NCBI RefSeq assembly: GCF_028453695.1
Contig: NC_135778.1
Location: 41,063,985-41,127,984, forward strand
Origin: Augochlora pura
Taxonomy: Eukaryota > Arthropoda > Insecta > Hymenoptera > Halictidae
Direction: 5' to 3'
Length of the DNA: 64,000 nucleotides
The notes beneath the pieces were generated by a model. That model ran no database searches. It saw only the letters and a program-made list of their open reading frames with translations, and was not told the DNA's origin. Made by a program: the position numbers and the translations under genes. Shown piece by piece: positions 13,427-26,622 of the stretch. How positions within the stretch are numbered: the stretch's first letter is position 1; each line of letters begins with the position of its first letter.

Positions 13427-14009
13427 GAAAATTATATATATTTATATATTTATTACCATTTTGTATGGGCTTTTTCCAAATAATCAGCATTGTATTACCC
13501 ATACATTGGTATTTATATTTTGATTAGTGAATTTTTTTGAAGAATTCTTATAACAGCCATTCCTTCAATAAAAACTTACAAGATAAGCTTATTCATATAC
13601 TACAACTTGAACATTTTTTTAATGTTATAAAAAAGCAATTAATGACTATAGTGAAGATATTTATGACAATATATTGTAATTAGATAATAACTTCAAGTTT
13701 TTCTACTAAGGGTTTCAGAGAATAATGACTCGTAAAAATGTATAAAACCTACGGCATACTTTTTTGTAGATAAGATTCTGGACTTCTTAATTTTTGCAAT
13801 GGTCATGGCTGAATATCACATACTTAATTGTATTTAATATTCTTTTTTATAATTCACTTCTCTATATAAAAAAGAGCAATCATGTTGACAAGTGAACTTG
13901 AAAACATAGATTGAATACATAATTTATTACCTTAGAATTATTTAGCGATCAACGTGTTAAAATTAAGTTTCTTTGAACCTGTGATAATGATCACGAAACG
14001 TAACACTTT

Positions 14010-14267
14010 TTAAGTCAATTGAATTGCACTATCTTTCATCTTCTTACTCTTCTTCTTTACAGTCTTAACTTTCATGAGAGTTTTTCCTGCTTTCCCCTTG
14101 ATGGGTATAGTTTTTTCTTTCAATGACTTCATTTGTAACTTCATTTCAGTTTTCGATAATTTTTTATTCTTTAAAGTTCCCACTCTGAGCTTGCTGTTCT
14201 TTTTAACTTTGGTTGAGGTTTGAATAGCAGGACCGGATCTTACACAAGACCCGGGTAGCTTGTACTA
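14010..14267 (-). other. In-frame lysine-rich extension after the TAF3 stop (candidate readthrough)
   Basis: The TAF3 frame ends GTT-GCA-GCC-TAG at 14265. Reading on in the same frame gives 84 sense codons before TAA at 14012-14010. The added peptide starts YKLPGSCVRSGPA and is about 29% lysine (24 of 84), continuing the basic character of the last TAF3 residues. Lysine codons are split about evenly between AAA and AAG, which is not a simple A-run. No splice signal removes the TAG: the only AG acceptor there lacks a pyrimidine tract. The stop is UAG followed by U, a less leaky context than the well-known UGA-C type. Explanations are regulated readthrough, a recent stop gain in a once longer TAF3, or chance. 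Confidence 0.5.
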
Positions 14268-15038
14268 GGCTGCAACTTTAACCTTTTTCTTCCTCTTTTT
14301 CTTCTTCTTATCGTGGTGCAGTTCTTGTTTTTTAGCTATACAAAAGCGGCAATACCAGTCCTCGTTGTCAGCTGGCGGTACTTGCATACCAACACACACC
14401 CTAAATGATTAAAGATATATATATATATATATTAAGTAACAATTACGGTTTTAATAAAAAAGTTTTCCTTATATTGTACAACATTTTAGATTGAAATTTA
14501 TAAAGTTTCATTATATATAATTTAGAACCATTGAACTATTGAAATTTATGTTAGATTATAAGGTCAATTAAGAGTATTTTTATTTTCCTTTTAAGTTAAG
14601 CTATATCTATTGTAGGAGATTTTCCTAGATTCATGATTAATGGATAATGTGGTATTATTTAAGTATTTTAAGCATTGTAAGGGATGAATATACTGTCCCA
14701 AAATTAGTTTGCTAAATTTTTTTTGTTCACTTACCAATGATACCATGCGTCACAATCATCACAACCAACCATTGGTGATCCATCGTCCTGTTTGCCACAA
14801 GCAGGACAAATCCATACTTGACGACCACCTTGATCCTGAAAGACTCATATCACGATAAAAACACAATATACAATGTTTTTACCATAATAATAAATAATCC
14901 AACCCATCTTTTGTGTTATCAACAGTAATAAGGTATAGAACTGTATCAAATAATTTAAAATATGAACGATTCATTATTGAAATGTCGTGGTCCTGTATTT
15001 ATGAAGTTGAATGATGAATATATATATATCTTGCAGAT

Positions 15039-15072
<34 letters not shown>

Positions 15073-18000
15073 ATCTACGAGATGACTTTTACACATTGTA
15101 TGAAGAGTGTAGTAATGTGTAGGAATACTTGTATACAGTACATTAGAAATAGCATTGGTACATGATGAATGCTTGCGAGTATGCAATTATGTAAAATATT
15201 TATAAAATTTAATGAGTAAGGATGATGGATATATGATGTAAACAATTTCTTTTTATTTAAATGGTCATTGGCGATTGTTATTAATAATTATGATTTATAG
15301 CACTATTTACAGTACTATTAGTTAATGTGTATGAAGGTATATGATCTACTCCTGGTATTATTGTCATGAATACTAGGAAAGGATTAGTATGATTTATTCA
15401 AGAATTATGACTTTGACTTGCGGTATTTAAATAAATTTTCACTTGGCTCATAAACTAAGAATATTTAATAACATACTGTTACCTGATGTGCAACTTATCA
15501 ATTAACATAAACAGGAACAAAGTTTATTGAACCGGCATTAGCGATTTATTTATAAGAACATTTAATTTTCTCAGCATCATTAGTTTTTAATGCATAAGCT
15601 ATTAAATATGCTCTGTATAAATATGCTGAAATCTAATTGTGCTCGGTAATTTGATGTTATTACAACTAGAACTAAAAAAAAAAAAAAAACGAAGAGTATT
15701 TTACACAATTAGACAATTTACACATAGGTAATTTTTGATATACCAGGAAGATGTATCTTAAATTTTAATATAATAATCTGATGTATCTTGTATTTGAATA
15801 CAATTGTAATCGAGAAAATTGGCTTCATAATAGTATAAGAGCATTAAATTGTGTGGGGATGTAACTCCAATTTGAGAAGTTAATCAGTAAATTGAATTAT
15901 TCAATTCTGGGGATCAATGTATGTTTATATTGAAATGTATATTTTTCAAATACGTAATTTATATTATTGCGTATGTATTTATATTATATAGAAAATAGTA
16001 AAGATTTTTATTTAGCAATTAAATATATGCACACAATATAGCTATACTAAATATAGCTTACTAAATTAGAATTTGCTACTTCACAAAATGTCCTGCAGTA
16101 TAAATTTGTACCACAATTACATTAATTGCATTTAATTTGGATAAGTTATTAAGATGTAAGTGTTATTAAAGATACAACGTTGTGCATATTTAAAAGAATT
16201 CTGTCGAAGATAAGATTTCAAAAGTTAAAGTTGTAAAGTGCCTAAGGGTATTTCAGGCAAAAGCTGGAGACATGGCAGAAAATTGAATCTCTATAATTTC
16301 GACTAGGTAGAAAATAGTTTAAATTATTATTGAATACCTAATGACTTTTGTTTAGAATGGGAATGTACTCACCACAGTAGTGGTTGGTGTTGCGGGCAGC
16401 ACGATCCTGCCATTTTCTTTGTCTTCCTTAGCATCATCCTTTTTAAGAGCTGCATCTGCTTTCGTCTCTGTGCCGTTAAAACCGTCCGTTATATTCCTAA
16501 CTGTTTTGCATGCTTTCTTTAATGACAACATGCAAATTGCATGCAATCAATCAATTCTTCATTATTTTGTCGACTGTTTATTACCTCCCTTTTTGTATTA
16601 TAATAGATTTTGCCAGTCATTGGTTTTTTTGGTCAATATATGATTCATTTAACTTGACTAATATTAATGTACTAAACGAAGGGAAAATTGTTTAAACATT
16701 ATTTAAATAGTAATGAAACTATTAAGTCATCAATATCAACTGCTCTTCGTACATTTAGTCAAGTTGGAAGAAACAGATCTCTATATGTGCACCCTTTACT
16801 TATTAATGGATATAAATTAATATGCTTTATGTGTATACTTGGTGTGAAAATATAATTCGTTTTACAACCAAGAAGAAGGTGACTTCACGTATATAAAGAA
16901 ATAGAATCTTTCAAAGTTTCGTCTTTGACAAGTTAGTATGATGTTTCTCTAACCACTTCAGCTTTAGTTGTACCTCAAACTACATATCACTGTATATTAT
17001 TATTTAACATGATTCATAGTAAACGTGATGTTTAACGTTATCCGAATTGATTATTTTTACGTCACTATTAAAGATAAAAGTATAGAACATTTCAATAAGC
17101 ATAAGTTTATACAATAAATAAAAGTTAATGTGAATTGCTATGCACTATTAGCATTTTCGTAACCATGTGATAGAGCAAAGTAACAAATCTATATAGGATA
17201 GAGAATACAGTGAAGTTGTAATATAACTCTGATTTACATAGACCCTAAGATAGTATATAGTTCAGCTTTAATATTGTTGTATTATATTATATCCTATAAG
17301 AAGATTCATTTTATGATGTAAAACAAACAAGCTACCTAATCATAGACACTAGATTTTTACTGCATCAAAAGTCATAGTACTGTTACTCCAAAAATTGTAA
17401 AATTGTTTCATAATTAGTCTGAAAAAAGTTTGTTTATGCTATTGTTAATTTATTATTCTGAAATTATTTATCATGGACTTTCATAATGTTTGCTAGTTTC
17501 TTGAGATTATTCAATTTTTACACACACATATTATATGCTTCAAAGCATTAAATATAATCTTACAAAAACTATATGTACACTCTTCCTTGAATAAGTATGT
17601 TGCACTTAAAGATTATAAGATATTTTATAATCGGAGAAGATAGTTATTTTGGAGATAGAGTAATGTATAGAATTCGTTGCAAGCTGTCTGGTATTTTAAT
17701 GGGTGCAGAGAATAATGTTGGTTGGCCTATTTTTTCTACATAAAAATTGATTTTACCAGTCTGATCACATTTTACGAAATTTGTATAAAAAAAATAATAC
17801 GTTTTTACAAAAATTCAGATAGGTATTAGATACTAATTACATGCTTGCAAATACAATGAAAGCATTTGTAATTGTATTAATATGCATAGACGGAAGAAAA
17901 TACACATAATTTATATCGCAAGGAGCAGTTACTACTTCACAAAAAATTGTGAAAGATTAACAAAATCTAAATGTCGTTCAAATCATTTTTCTCATAATGG

Positions 18001-21000
18001 TTTTTAACATATTTTTGTCAGAATAAATTAAATCAAACAGCTTAAACAATTAGCAAACACAGAATTCACAAATACGTAAGGAGATGCAATAAAAATAACT
18101 GTTTTGAATATTTTCTAAGCTACAGAAGTTAGAACAAATACTATTCATACTTGTTTAACAATTTTTTGCCCAACTTCTATAATTTGAAAAATATGCAAAG
18201 TCGTAATATTTATTGGTTTACTCACTGTAGTATTAACTTGATAAGTTGTAATATATGAAATCATAACAACTTTTCTATTGGAAAACAATGTTATCCAGAT
18301 TACTCGTATGATTCAGTCAATTTTTATATAATATTCGACAAAATTAAAAACATTTCACTTTAGTTAATACTTCTTTCCATAACTTTTCTAATCCTTTTTG
18401 ATATTTATAGTTGACAAGATCAAAATACGTTTTAATCAAAACATTAGCTTTAAAAAAATGAGAATAATTCTGCAAACATTAAAAAATTTTTCCCACCATA
18501 ATTTAAAATTTAACTATTTGCTCCTAACATTGAAATAACAATACTCAATTGTACAAAATTTTTTTCCAGTAAAATAATTTATAAGCGCCTTAATATTATA
18601 TTGTAAGTGCATTTGCATTGTAAGAGAAAATATTGAAGAAAAAAGAGAAAGTTTAAGACCCGATAAGATAGTGTAATATAAGAAAGGTCTTAGAACTTGA
18701 ATTCTTGATATTATTAATATTTATAAGGTGCGTTTATCAAGTAAACGCTGGTATTATGTAATAACATAAGACATGATACTCTTCAAAATATGTATAAATA
18801 AGTTCTGAGACTTCTTTCAATGTCAAGAAATCCACCCGATTAACTTGATAGAAGTGCTAAAATTTGAAACAATTAAGTAGATTTATAATTACAACATGAA
18901 ATACATAACAAGTCTAATGTAGGCTATGGAATTGTTCTACAAATATACTTTAGATAAACGGAACAATACAACAAAGCAGGCCAAATGAAAATTATACCGT
19001 CACCGCAAGTCATGAATGCATAGAAAATTAAAAATGAAATGTTGGGACTTTGGAATTTTTGGATGAGGTGATATTCGAATGGTATTGATGGGTTGAGTTA
19101 ATTATTATGGTAAAAGTAATATCAATTATGAAATGATATACTATGCACAATATTCAAATAAGTCTTGATTTTATTTTTACCCTTTTCCTTATTATGAATG
19201 TCAATTATTGGAATTAAAGTACAAAAATAAATAACTGACTAGAATTGAATGACTAGACTAAAATTGACGAATGATAAAAATGGAACGGGATTGTCACCAA
19301 TGCTTATTATAAGAAATATTGTAACTGTAAATGACTGCTCATAAACTAAAATTATAATAAAATTCAAAGTTTCTCATTTTCATTGCAATGTATGCATTGT
19401 TCTGAGCAGAAAATTATGAAAAAATATTTATGTATCTATCAGACTATTATAGAATTTAAAAATTTAGTAATCGCATTTGATGCAATAATTTTTATATTGG
19501 CAAATACAAATACTGAGTAATATTCATAAATACAAAATTAATCTGATAATAGAAATAAAGTTTAATAATCAAGATTATTTTTAAATATAAAATAATTAAG
19601 CGGTGACATTCCCGGATTTCTAATATATATTTTAAAAATGAATTTTGTGTCCTTCAATTTTATGCATATAAATATTTGATAATGTAATGCTCTTGTTCAA
19701 TTCGAAATATATTTGTACCATATGAAACGTACTTACAAAATAATATGGTAGTTGTTGTTGCGGAGGAAGTGGGATCTTAGTAGGAGGATCGAATTGAGAT
19801 GGAGGGGTTTCTCTCTGAGGTAGGGCTTTGAAGAGAGATTTCTTTGCTCGAGGAACTGTTGCGAGTGGCACACTAGTAAGATTGGCAGAGAAAGTATCTG
19901 TAGGAAGAGCAGGGCTTCCATCTAATATTCCCTCCTCTGTTTTCTTACTTGCCGACTTTTGCTTTGGCGGTCGCGTTACTAATGCTGATATTTTCGCCAA
20001 TTCTGGACTTGGTTCACGTTTCGTCTCGTCCTCTGGTTTCTTCAGTAATGTTTTTATTGTTCTATAACACATTTCCCTAATAATAATGTATGTGTTATTA
20101 TACGTGGTACAATATATTAACGCACTGTTTAGTTTATATTGAATTATTTCATTAGATGTAGTAACTCAAATTATTAAGAAAATAAACCATAATTGACATA
20201 TTTTGAACAAGCAAATAAAGAATTAAATTAAACAGCGTTAATATAATAGCCAGACTGCGGATCTTTATGCATTTGTGAAAAACGATAGAAAATCGAATAG
20301 TATTTCATATAGATTATCGTTATTACATGCAGGAAATGAAAACTTGATTTTATGAAAGCATGAAATTAGATAAATATTCGCAGTTTAATATTGATATGAT
20401 TTATAAAATAATATAATATTTATAATAAAGTTTAAATTATCAGTGAAAATAAAATAAAATATAAACTCACATTTTTTTCATAGGTACAGTATCTGGAGTT
20501 GGTGGTCTTGGAGAAGCTGTTCCTAATTTTAATGTTATTTTTGGCACAGCTTCCGAATTTTTATCTTCCTTCTACAATATAATATTATCAAATTACAAAT
20601 TAAAACTAAAACTAATTTAAAACTTTTGTTTCCAATGCGAACTTATAGAAACAATGATGATTTTTGATTATACCTCTTTTTCTTTCCGTTTATCTTTCTT
20701 CTCTTTCTTCTCTTTAACTTTCTCAATCTTTTCCTTCTTCTCAATTTTTTCTTTTTTCTCTTTTACCTTCTCTGTTTTTTCTTTATGTTTCTCTTTCTTA
20801 TCTTTCTTTTTCTTTATCTTGTCCTTCTTTTCCTTTTTATGTTCCTTTGATTTCTAAAATTACAGTTTCTATGAAATATGTTCCTCTTTCTTGTTATATA
20901 AAACATTCAGAATATAAGAAAATATATTAAGATTACCTTTTCATTCTTTTCTAATTTCTCCAATTTTGTACTTTTCGAGGGCAATGGTGCAGGAACCGGG

Positions 21001-23394
21001 ATTGGTGTAGGATATGTAACTGGTGCTGCAAGTGTCGATGCTAAAGGTATTGTAATAGAATTTGTGGGTGCCGGTGTGAGTACTTCTTTATCTTGTTTAA
21101 CTATTTTCGGTTTTTCTTCCTTTTCCTTCTCCAATTTTTCATGTTTCATTACAGAAGGTATTGGTTCATTTACCGAAGGTGTCGTTGGTTTTTCTCGGTC
21201 CAGAAGTCTATTTTTCGATACACCAGGAAAGTCTTCGGATTTCACAGGTAAATTTAAAAAACGAGGCGGTAAAGGTAAATTTGGCATTGCAGGATGTGGA
21301 CCAGGACCACCCCTGCCTAAAGGCAATGGAAATCTGGAGAACATAGGATGTGGTATTAAACCCGGTGCAGGAGGAAACGCGGATAAAAATGGAAATGGAA
21401 GTGTGGGTGGAAAACTTGGTTCTTTGGAAAGTGGAGGTTCCGGTGCTTGTGGGGTTTTTGGTCGATCTAATATATCCACATCTACCAAATCGTTGGAAAG
21501 CTTTGTCTGAAAAGTAAGAATTGTTTTAATAATACATATGCCTGGAAACAAACAAATTACAACTTACCTTTTTCGGACTAGTACAGTGTTTTGGACTTCT
21601 CGACTTCAGTTCCTTCTTTTTGCTGATTTTTTCTTTCCTCTTCTTTTTATGATCAGTAGGAGTTGGGGGCATGTTCAGTTCTGGTGTTCTAGGCGTGCTA
21701 GGTGTTCCTGGTGGAGACATGTCGTCAAACATGTAAACATCCGATCCTGGACTAGGCAAATCAATTAATTCCCCTCCATCGGGTTGAATGTGTACATCTG
21801 GTGTATGCGGCGCCTTCTTCTCCTCATGCTTTACTTCGGTATCATTGCGAAGCGCTTGCTTATCGTTGTTTTCATCAATTATCAAACCTGGAGAACTCTC
21901 TCTCGAGTCGAGTTCTTTATATTTATGTTGTTCTGATGTATCTTTTTCTTTATCTTCTCGTGGTTTTGAAATCTTTTTGAAAATATTCAGTTTCTGCTTG
22001 TCGGGTTCTGATGGTAGCTTATCAATATTGTCCTCTTTTCTTTCTACGACAGGTGGTCCAGCAGGAATGTCTATTACTTTTTCTGGTTTAACTTTCGGTT
22101 CTACTTTTTTTGTTAATTTCGGACTGCCAGCTGCTTTAGGCGACATTAATTTAGGAGTTGAAGGTCTGCTTGATGAACTCTGTGCAGTTCCTTGCGATTT
22201 CCCACCTCCTGGCTTAAGAGGTTTTAATTTAGCTAATTCTTTCATACCAACTAATTTCTTAGTTTTGTTGTCATCCACCTTATTTGGTTTGAATAATTCC
22301 TTAGCACGATTCTTCTTCTTATTCTCCTTATCAAGCTTACCATCTTCCAATCCTTTCTTTATAATCTTCTTCGGTTTTTTGTCATACTTCAGTTCAGGTG
22401 GTACCATTGGATAAGAACTGGATTGAGGTGAATCTGGTCGAGTCTGATGAGGTGTTCTTGCTTCAGGTAGTTTTCCTTCCCGAGCGGGTGATAAAAAACC
22501 TGAGGTGGTCATCATTACACTATGGATTTCACGCAATGGTCTGCCTTCTTCCACTACCTTTACACGTTTTACTATTGGGCTTTCAAATGATACAGGATCT
22601 CCTGGGCGCTTAAACACTACTTGTGGAGACATTCTATGAGGTGACATATTCATAGAACTATTGCCTGATGTTCCATTAGTTGATGATAAATCAGATGATC
22701 CATTTAGTAAGGTTTCAGATTTCTCTGCTACGTACTCTTCTATAACATAACGATTTACATTAATAACATAATTTTAATGGAAAAGCAGAATTTTTTACAA
22801 TTTCAAATTAATGCTATCTCTTAAAAAATCTAAACACATCAACAGCATTTTTTAAAACAAATTGATTCACAAGGATTATAGTATCGTACCTTCGGTATTA
22901 GGATACATAGCTGGTAAATGTTCATGAACATGCATTGGCCTGGTTACAACTTCTCGACTGCCAGGTTTGAGAAAATTTAAATGATTTTCCCGACGAATTG
23001 GAAATTTAGGTACTGCCATAGGATATGGAACTGGGTCCACATTCTTAATATAATCTAACAATTCATGTATATCAATATTCATATGTTGAAAAGCTAATCC
23101 TAAATCATCGAGATTTGCTTCCGTTCTTCCCACTGAAACAATATTAAAAATTATTAATATAACAAAAAATTAAAACATATTTATATGAAAGTCTTCTACT
23201 GTTTCTATCGAAATATCGCAACACTTACAAATTTCTGTGTACTGGTGCGATAGCCTTGCTATTCGCAAAATGTATTCCTGCATCAGATCAACCATAAATT
23301 CTAGTGGTGTTGAATTAATTGAATGCCACCCGATTGTTTGACAAATTTGAGCGACGACCATTTTTAAAACACTTCTACTATATTCTGTTGACAT
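14265..23394 (-). CDS. Taf3: TAF3, TFIID subunit with histone fold and PHD finger
   Basis: Ten coding exons join with matching phases: 23394-23229, 23132-22890, 22739-21568, 21506-20937, 20853-20674, 20571-20471, 20061-19737, 16516-16373, 14835-14735 and 14400-14265 (stop TAG), about 1,045 aa. Exons 1-2 encode the histone fold (MSTEYSRSVLKMVVAQICQ, then LGRTEANLDDLGLAF), which in TAF3 pairs with TAF10. The middle is Lys/Glu- and Pro-rich; exon 5 (60 aa) is almost wholly charged KEK repeats. Exons 9-10 encode a C4HC3 PHD finger (CPAC...GCDDCDAWYHWVCVG...WYCRFC), about residues 970-1017, with the Met, Asp and Trp positions used for H3K4me3 binding in the family. This couples active-promoter chromatin to TFIID. 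Start choice: ATG at 23394 is six bases inside an exon that follows an acceptor (gttatag), so a 5' UTR exon lies upstream. Introns of 3.2 kb and 1.5 kb isolate exon 8, a 48-residue linker. Confidence 0.93.
14416..14433. repeat. (TA)n microsatellite in TAF3 last intron
   Basis: A short alternating TA run just inside the intron before the last TAF3 exon. Confidence 0.75.
14836..16372 (-). other. TAF3 intron 8 (1.5 kb)
   Basis: Donor GTGAGT follows exon 8 at 16372 and the acceptor ttcag precedes exon 9 at 14836. AT-rich, with a TA palindrome and an A-run near 15664-15690. No coding signal seen. Confidence 0.8.
15035..15076. repeat. 42-bp perfect palindrome with a TA core
   Basis: agattgc (15035-15041), 28 bases of alternating AT, then gcaatct (15070-15076). 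The whole 42 bases equal their own reverse complement, so the TA tract has unique 7-bp arms on each side. It sits in TAF3 intron 8. Confidence 0.85.
16517..19736 (-). other. TAF3 intron 7 (3.2 kb)
   Basis: Bounded by donor GTAAGT after exon 7 and acceptor ttaaag before exon 8. Very AT-rich, with no supported exon, repeat family or RNA gene. Confidence 0.8.
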
Positions 23395-23838
23395 TTTCAA
23401 CTATAACAAATAGTGGAAAATTTTATTTGTTTATAATATTTTGCAAATCAAATACATACCCGCTTTTAAATCTTGTTACATAAAAGCAATAACATTTTAA
23501 ACAATTTTTCTCAATACACAATATGCACATGAAACGTATTAATTTTACTTACCAATAAAAAATGAATTATACAAAGGGTTTCTAGTTTCTCAGCTTATTA
23601 ATCTAAAACACATACATTCTTTCTACACTATTTAATTCCCTTCAACACTTCAATCTCAAGTTGTACAAGTTATTTTGATTGTAACACATATTTTACTTGT
23701 TAAACTTAACAAAGTGTAAATGGTAGAAAGATACAGAACGCAATGCGTCCTCACTGCCTTCACATTTTCCTATGAACTTATTTTTGATACTTCGTAATCA
23801 TCGATGTATATCACAATATGTACATACGACATACCATA
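23395..23838. other. Candidate divergent promoter of TAF3
   Basis: This 0.44-kb stretch lies between the TAF3 start codon (minus) and a possible plus-strand exon. It includes the TAF3 5' UTR intron end. The motif ATAATGGCGGAAAG at its right edge resembles a YY1/Pho core (ATGGCGG). Precise start sites cannot be read from sequence. Confidence 0.4.
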
Positions 23839-24511
23839 ATGGCGGAAAGACTAGTACAGTACTGCCTTGGCATACTGAGCGATGTCGGCGGCAAAGCGCT
23901 CAGAAATGTGAAGGTAGGTCCAGAAACTACTTTTCTCTGATTGGTTGACGCTTCATAGCTAAGCTGTGCTGCCCCCACAGTTTTAGACAAAGGCATCAAG
24001 CGACGAGTGAGCAAGAGAGCATGACATCAGTGCGACAGAAATGAAGCAAGTCACACTGGCGATAATGCAAGTTTCAGCTTTATTTTTCAAATTTTTTAAA
24101 AGTAAAATCGCATAGAATTATGAAATTAATTAAAAAATATGCTTTCGAAACTCTCTCTCTCTCTCGTAGAGTAGAGTATTGATTATTGCTCGTTACAGTT
24201 TCCAAGTACCGGGATGGTTCAATTAAAAAACTTGTGTAGAGTCATAAACTAGAAACCATTAGCTAAAATTCCGTTTACAGGTGGTTGGAAATTGTAATAA
24301 TTATAGAAATGGTTGCCATTTCAAGACGTTCGTAATTATACTGTGCTATGTGATTGAGGATCCTTCGGAGCGAAAACTACAAATCAAATATCGCACCGTG
24401 TATCTTAAAATGGTGAGAATAATTTCTAGTATATATATTGTTTTAAATAGAAGTTCTAGTATATATTGTTTTTTCTCCTCATTTTTTTATAATATTTTAT
24501 AGGGAATGTAA
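23839..24511 (+). CDS. Possible small plus-strand gene (71 aa), unrecognised
   Basis: Three pieces join with good splice signals and consistent phase: 23839-23913 (MAERLVQYCLGILSDVGGKA..., donor AAG|GTAGGT), 24281-24412 (acceptor tttacag, donor ATG|GTGAGA) and 24503-24511 (acceptor ttttatag, then Gly-Met-stop). If intron 2 is retained the frame continues to 24502. The first exon looks protein-like and sits at the head-to-head position with TAF3, typical of compact divergent promoters. I recognise no domain. The middle exon has a hydrophobic stretch (FVIILCYVI). It could also be a non-coding upstream transcript. Confidence 0.35.
24424..24471. repeat. Short tandem direct repeat
   Basis: The motif ttctagtatatat...attgtttt occurs twice back to back, the first copy with two extra bases. 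It lies in the second intron of the possible small gene. Confidence 0.6.
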
Positions 24512-26587
24512 TATTTATCTCAAAGTGCATCGAACAGTTTTCGCAGATACATTGAACGCAATAGATTTCATTTATTTGAAAGTTGAAGCTGTTTTACAAA
24601 TAGAATTTCACGACGCGTGCCTCAGATGGCGCGCCAACCGAACGAATGCGCGAAAAGAGTGAGAACCGCAAGCACAGCAAAATAAGCCAATTTAGGTTTC
24701 TTATCCGTATGCACACCATACATAGAGTTTGATAAGTAGCATTTTGTTTCTATCCATCGTATTTCGTTCTTCTTTTAAAGTAGAATTAACAAGTACAATA
24801 GATATGTAGTTTGTTATAAATTTCGATTACTCCTACAAGCTTTTCTTATACCCTAAGATAGCGTGCACATCCCCATCATATTATTGCGCATTCAATTCGC
24901 TGTGGATCCTGTTTTAACAGTGAATCGTCATCCAATCAGAGCAACAAAATTTCTATATCAATCCTGGCTAACGGATAAAGCTACGATTTCGAGGTCCCCA
25001 AGCGTAGAACTCATTACCGTAAAGTACAATGACAAAAATTGTCCAACTTTTGAGTTCTACAAAACTCATGGATTTCGTTGCACACGGTCGCTATATTACC
25101 GACGTAAAAGGCGATTGTAGCGCCATCTTGTTATAGATACAAAACCTCTACGAAAATTTTGGATATTTTTATCCTCAAATTTAGTGACCTTAATGTGTCG
25201 TATACAGATAGCGTTACCACTACTTTTAAATTTGAATTTCGAATTCAACTTTATAGCAATATGTAGCATCTAAATAATACAGAAACTTTCAGGGCCGAAA
25301 TTTTGTTATAAACTCGAAGCAGTTAAATGAAGTTTACTGGTTTAAGGTTTCAGTTTACTGTTAAATATCCCTATTACAATATTAATTCATTATTCATTAT
25401 ATTGTTTATATACCAGTTAATATATTTTGTTTGCATGTAAATACTAAATTAAATAAGTCGTCAATTTATGTAGTATCAGCTTTTCACAACCATTTATCGA
25501 ATTTAGGTTTGATGAAGTAACAACCATTTCCTAGAAGAGTTAGGTAAAGAGACATTCCTTCGCTTCTTTCAATAACTATCAGTTTTTCGAATCAAATAAT
25601 CAATTCCCCCGGATACGTGCACCACTGCGAATTGGTATGAAGTAAAAGTAACAGTTACCTTGCATTATCTTCGGTGAGTGTAGCTTTCAGTTCCAACATA
25701 AACGCCCTTGTCTGCAATGCTCGCAAAAAAGTTACATGATAGTTACAGCCTGTTAGATAATAATACGAATGTAATTACACGCGTATTTTATACAGTTCCG
25801 ATCTGTTTATCGTACACCTGCAATTACACACCTTTGACTATAACGACCGTCGATATCCTTTGAAAACCTAGACACATTTTGGTAAATTTTTACAGAAAGA
25901 GAGAATACAATACCTTCTGGAAAATCCAATAACACATTTTTATAGTAAAGATCTTGTATCTAGTTTATTAATTAGCATCTGTTTCTAAATGGAACAGGGC
26001 AATTCTTCGAAATTATAAATTCTCACCCCCTATCCAGATTTTTTGCATATTGACGGGAAACGGAGATGAATATTTATTACGTTCGCAATTACGTTAACTC
26101 ACCAATATCGCCAAGAAAGGAATAGAAGTTTATTTCAACCTAAGAGGAAGAAAAAAATGCCTCGTCACGAGTCCGACTCGTTAATACACGGGAAGGAGTT
26201 TAATAAGAGAGTAAAACAAGTACTTGATTACCGTACAATACAACCATAATTACATAAGTATTACACCCGCGAGGTGTAGACCTAAAAAGTTTCTTAGCCT
26301 CGTGTGCACTGGAAAAACCGAAGACATATAATTGGATCGAAAAAATCTGGAAAAACCGTGTGCCAGGGTTATGAAAGTAGTAAACCACGTCTGTATCTCT
26401 CTAGTTAACATGTCCCGATCTAAATAGGCTAACTGTATGTACAATCGGAGGAGGAACATCTGTACTCTGCCGGGGTTTGAGGTGCAAGTTATGTCATCGA
26501 TGGGGAATCCTGAAAAAAGAGCAGGAGCTTCCGGTGCGAAATTATTTAGATCATATAACAGGAGATTGAAAGCGAGTGCCGCTCCGT

Positions 26588-26622
26588 ATACACACACACA
26601 CACGCGCGCGCGCGCGCGCGCG
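26588..26622. repeat. (CA)n(CG)n compound microsatellite
   Basis: A CA run passes directly into about ten CG dinucleotides. The tract is flanked by a 12-base direct repeat, ctccgtatacac, at 26582-26593 and 26625-26636. Confidence 0.9.

Larger units (their letters stand above)
10049..14009. other. Intergenic: KDM9 promoter side and TAF3 3' UTR
   Basis: No coding gene is supported here. The left edge should hold the promoter and 5' UTR of the demethylase gene, since both flanking genes point leftward. The right edge must hold the TAF3 3' UTR, with candidate minus-strand AATAAA sites seen as TTTATT near 13926 and 13449. The middle is very AT-rich and unusually full of short perfect inverted repeats, listed separately. 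Confidence 0.6.

Noticed and set aside
21064..22414. Plus-strand frames opposite TAF3 exons 3-4
   Set aside because: They mirror the Lys/Pro-rich TAF3 coding sequence and have no splice signals of their own.
24863..25120. 85-codon plus-strand frame as a further exon of the small gene
   Set aside because: No acceptor joins it in phase with the upstream pieces, which already reach a stop, and no family is recognised.
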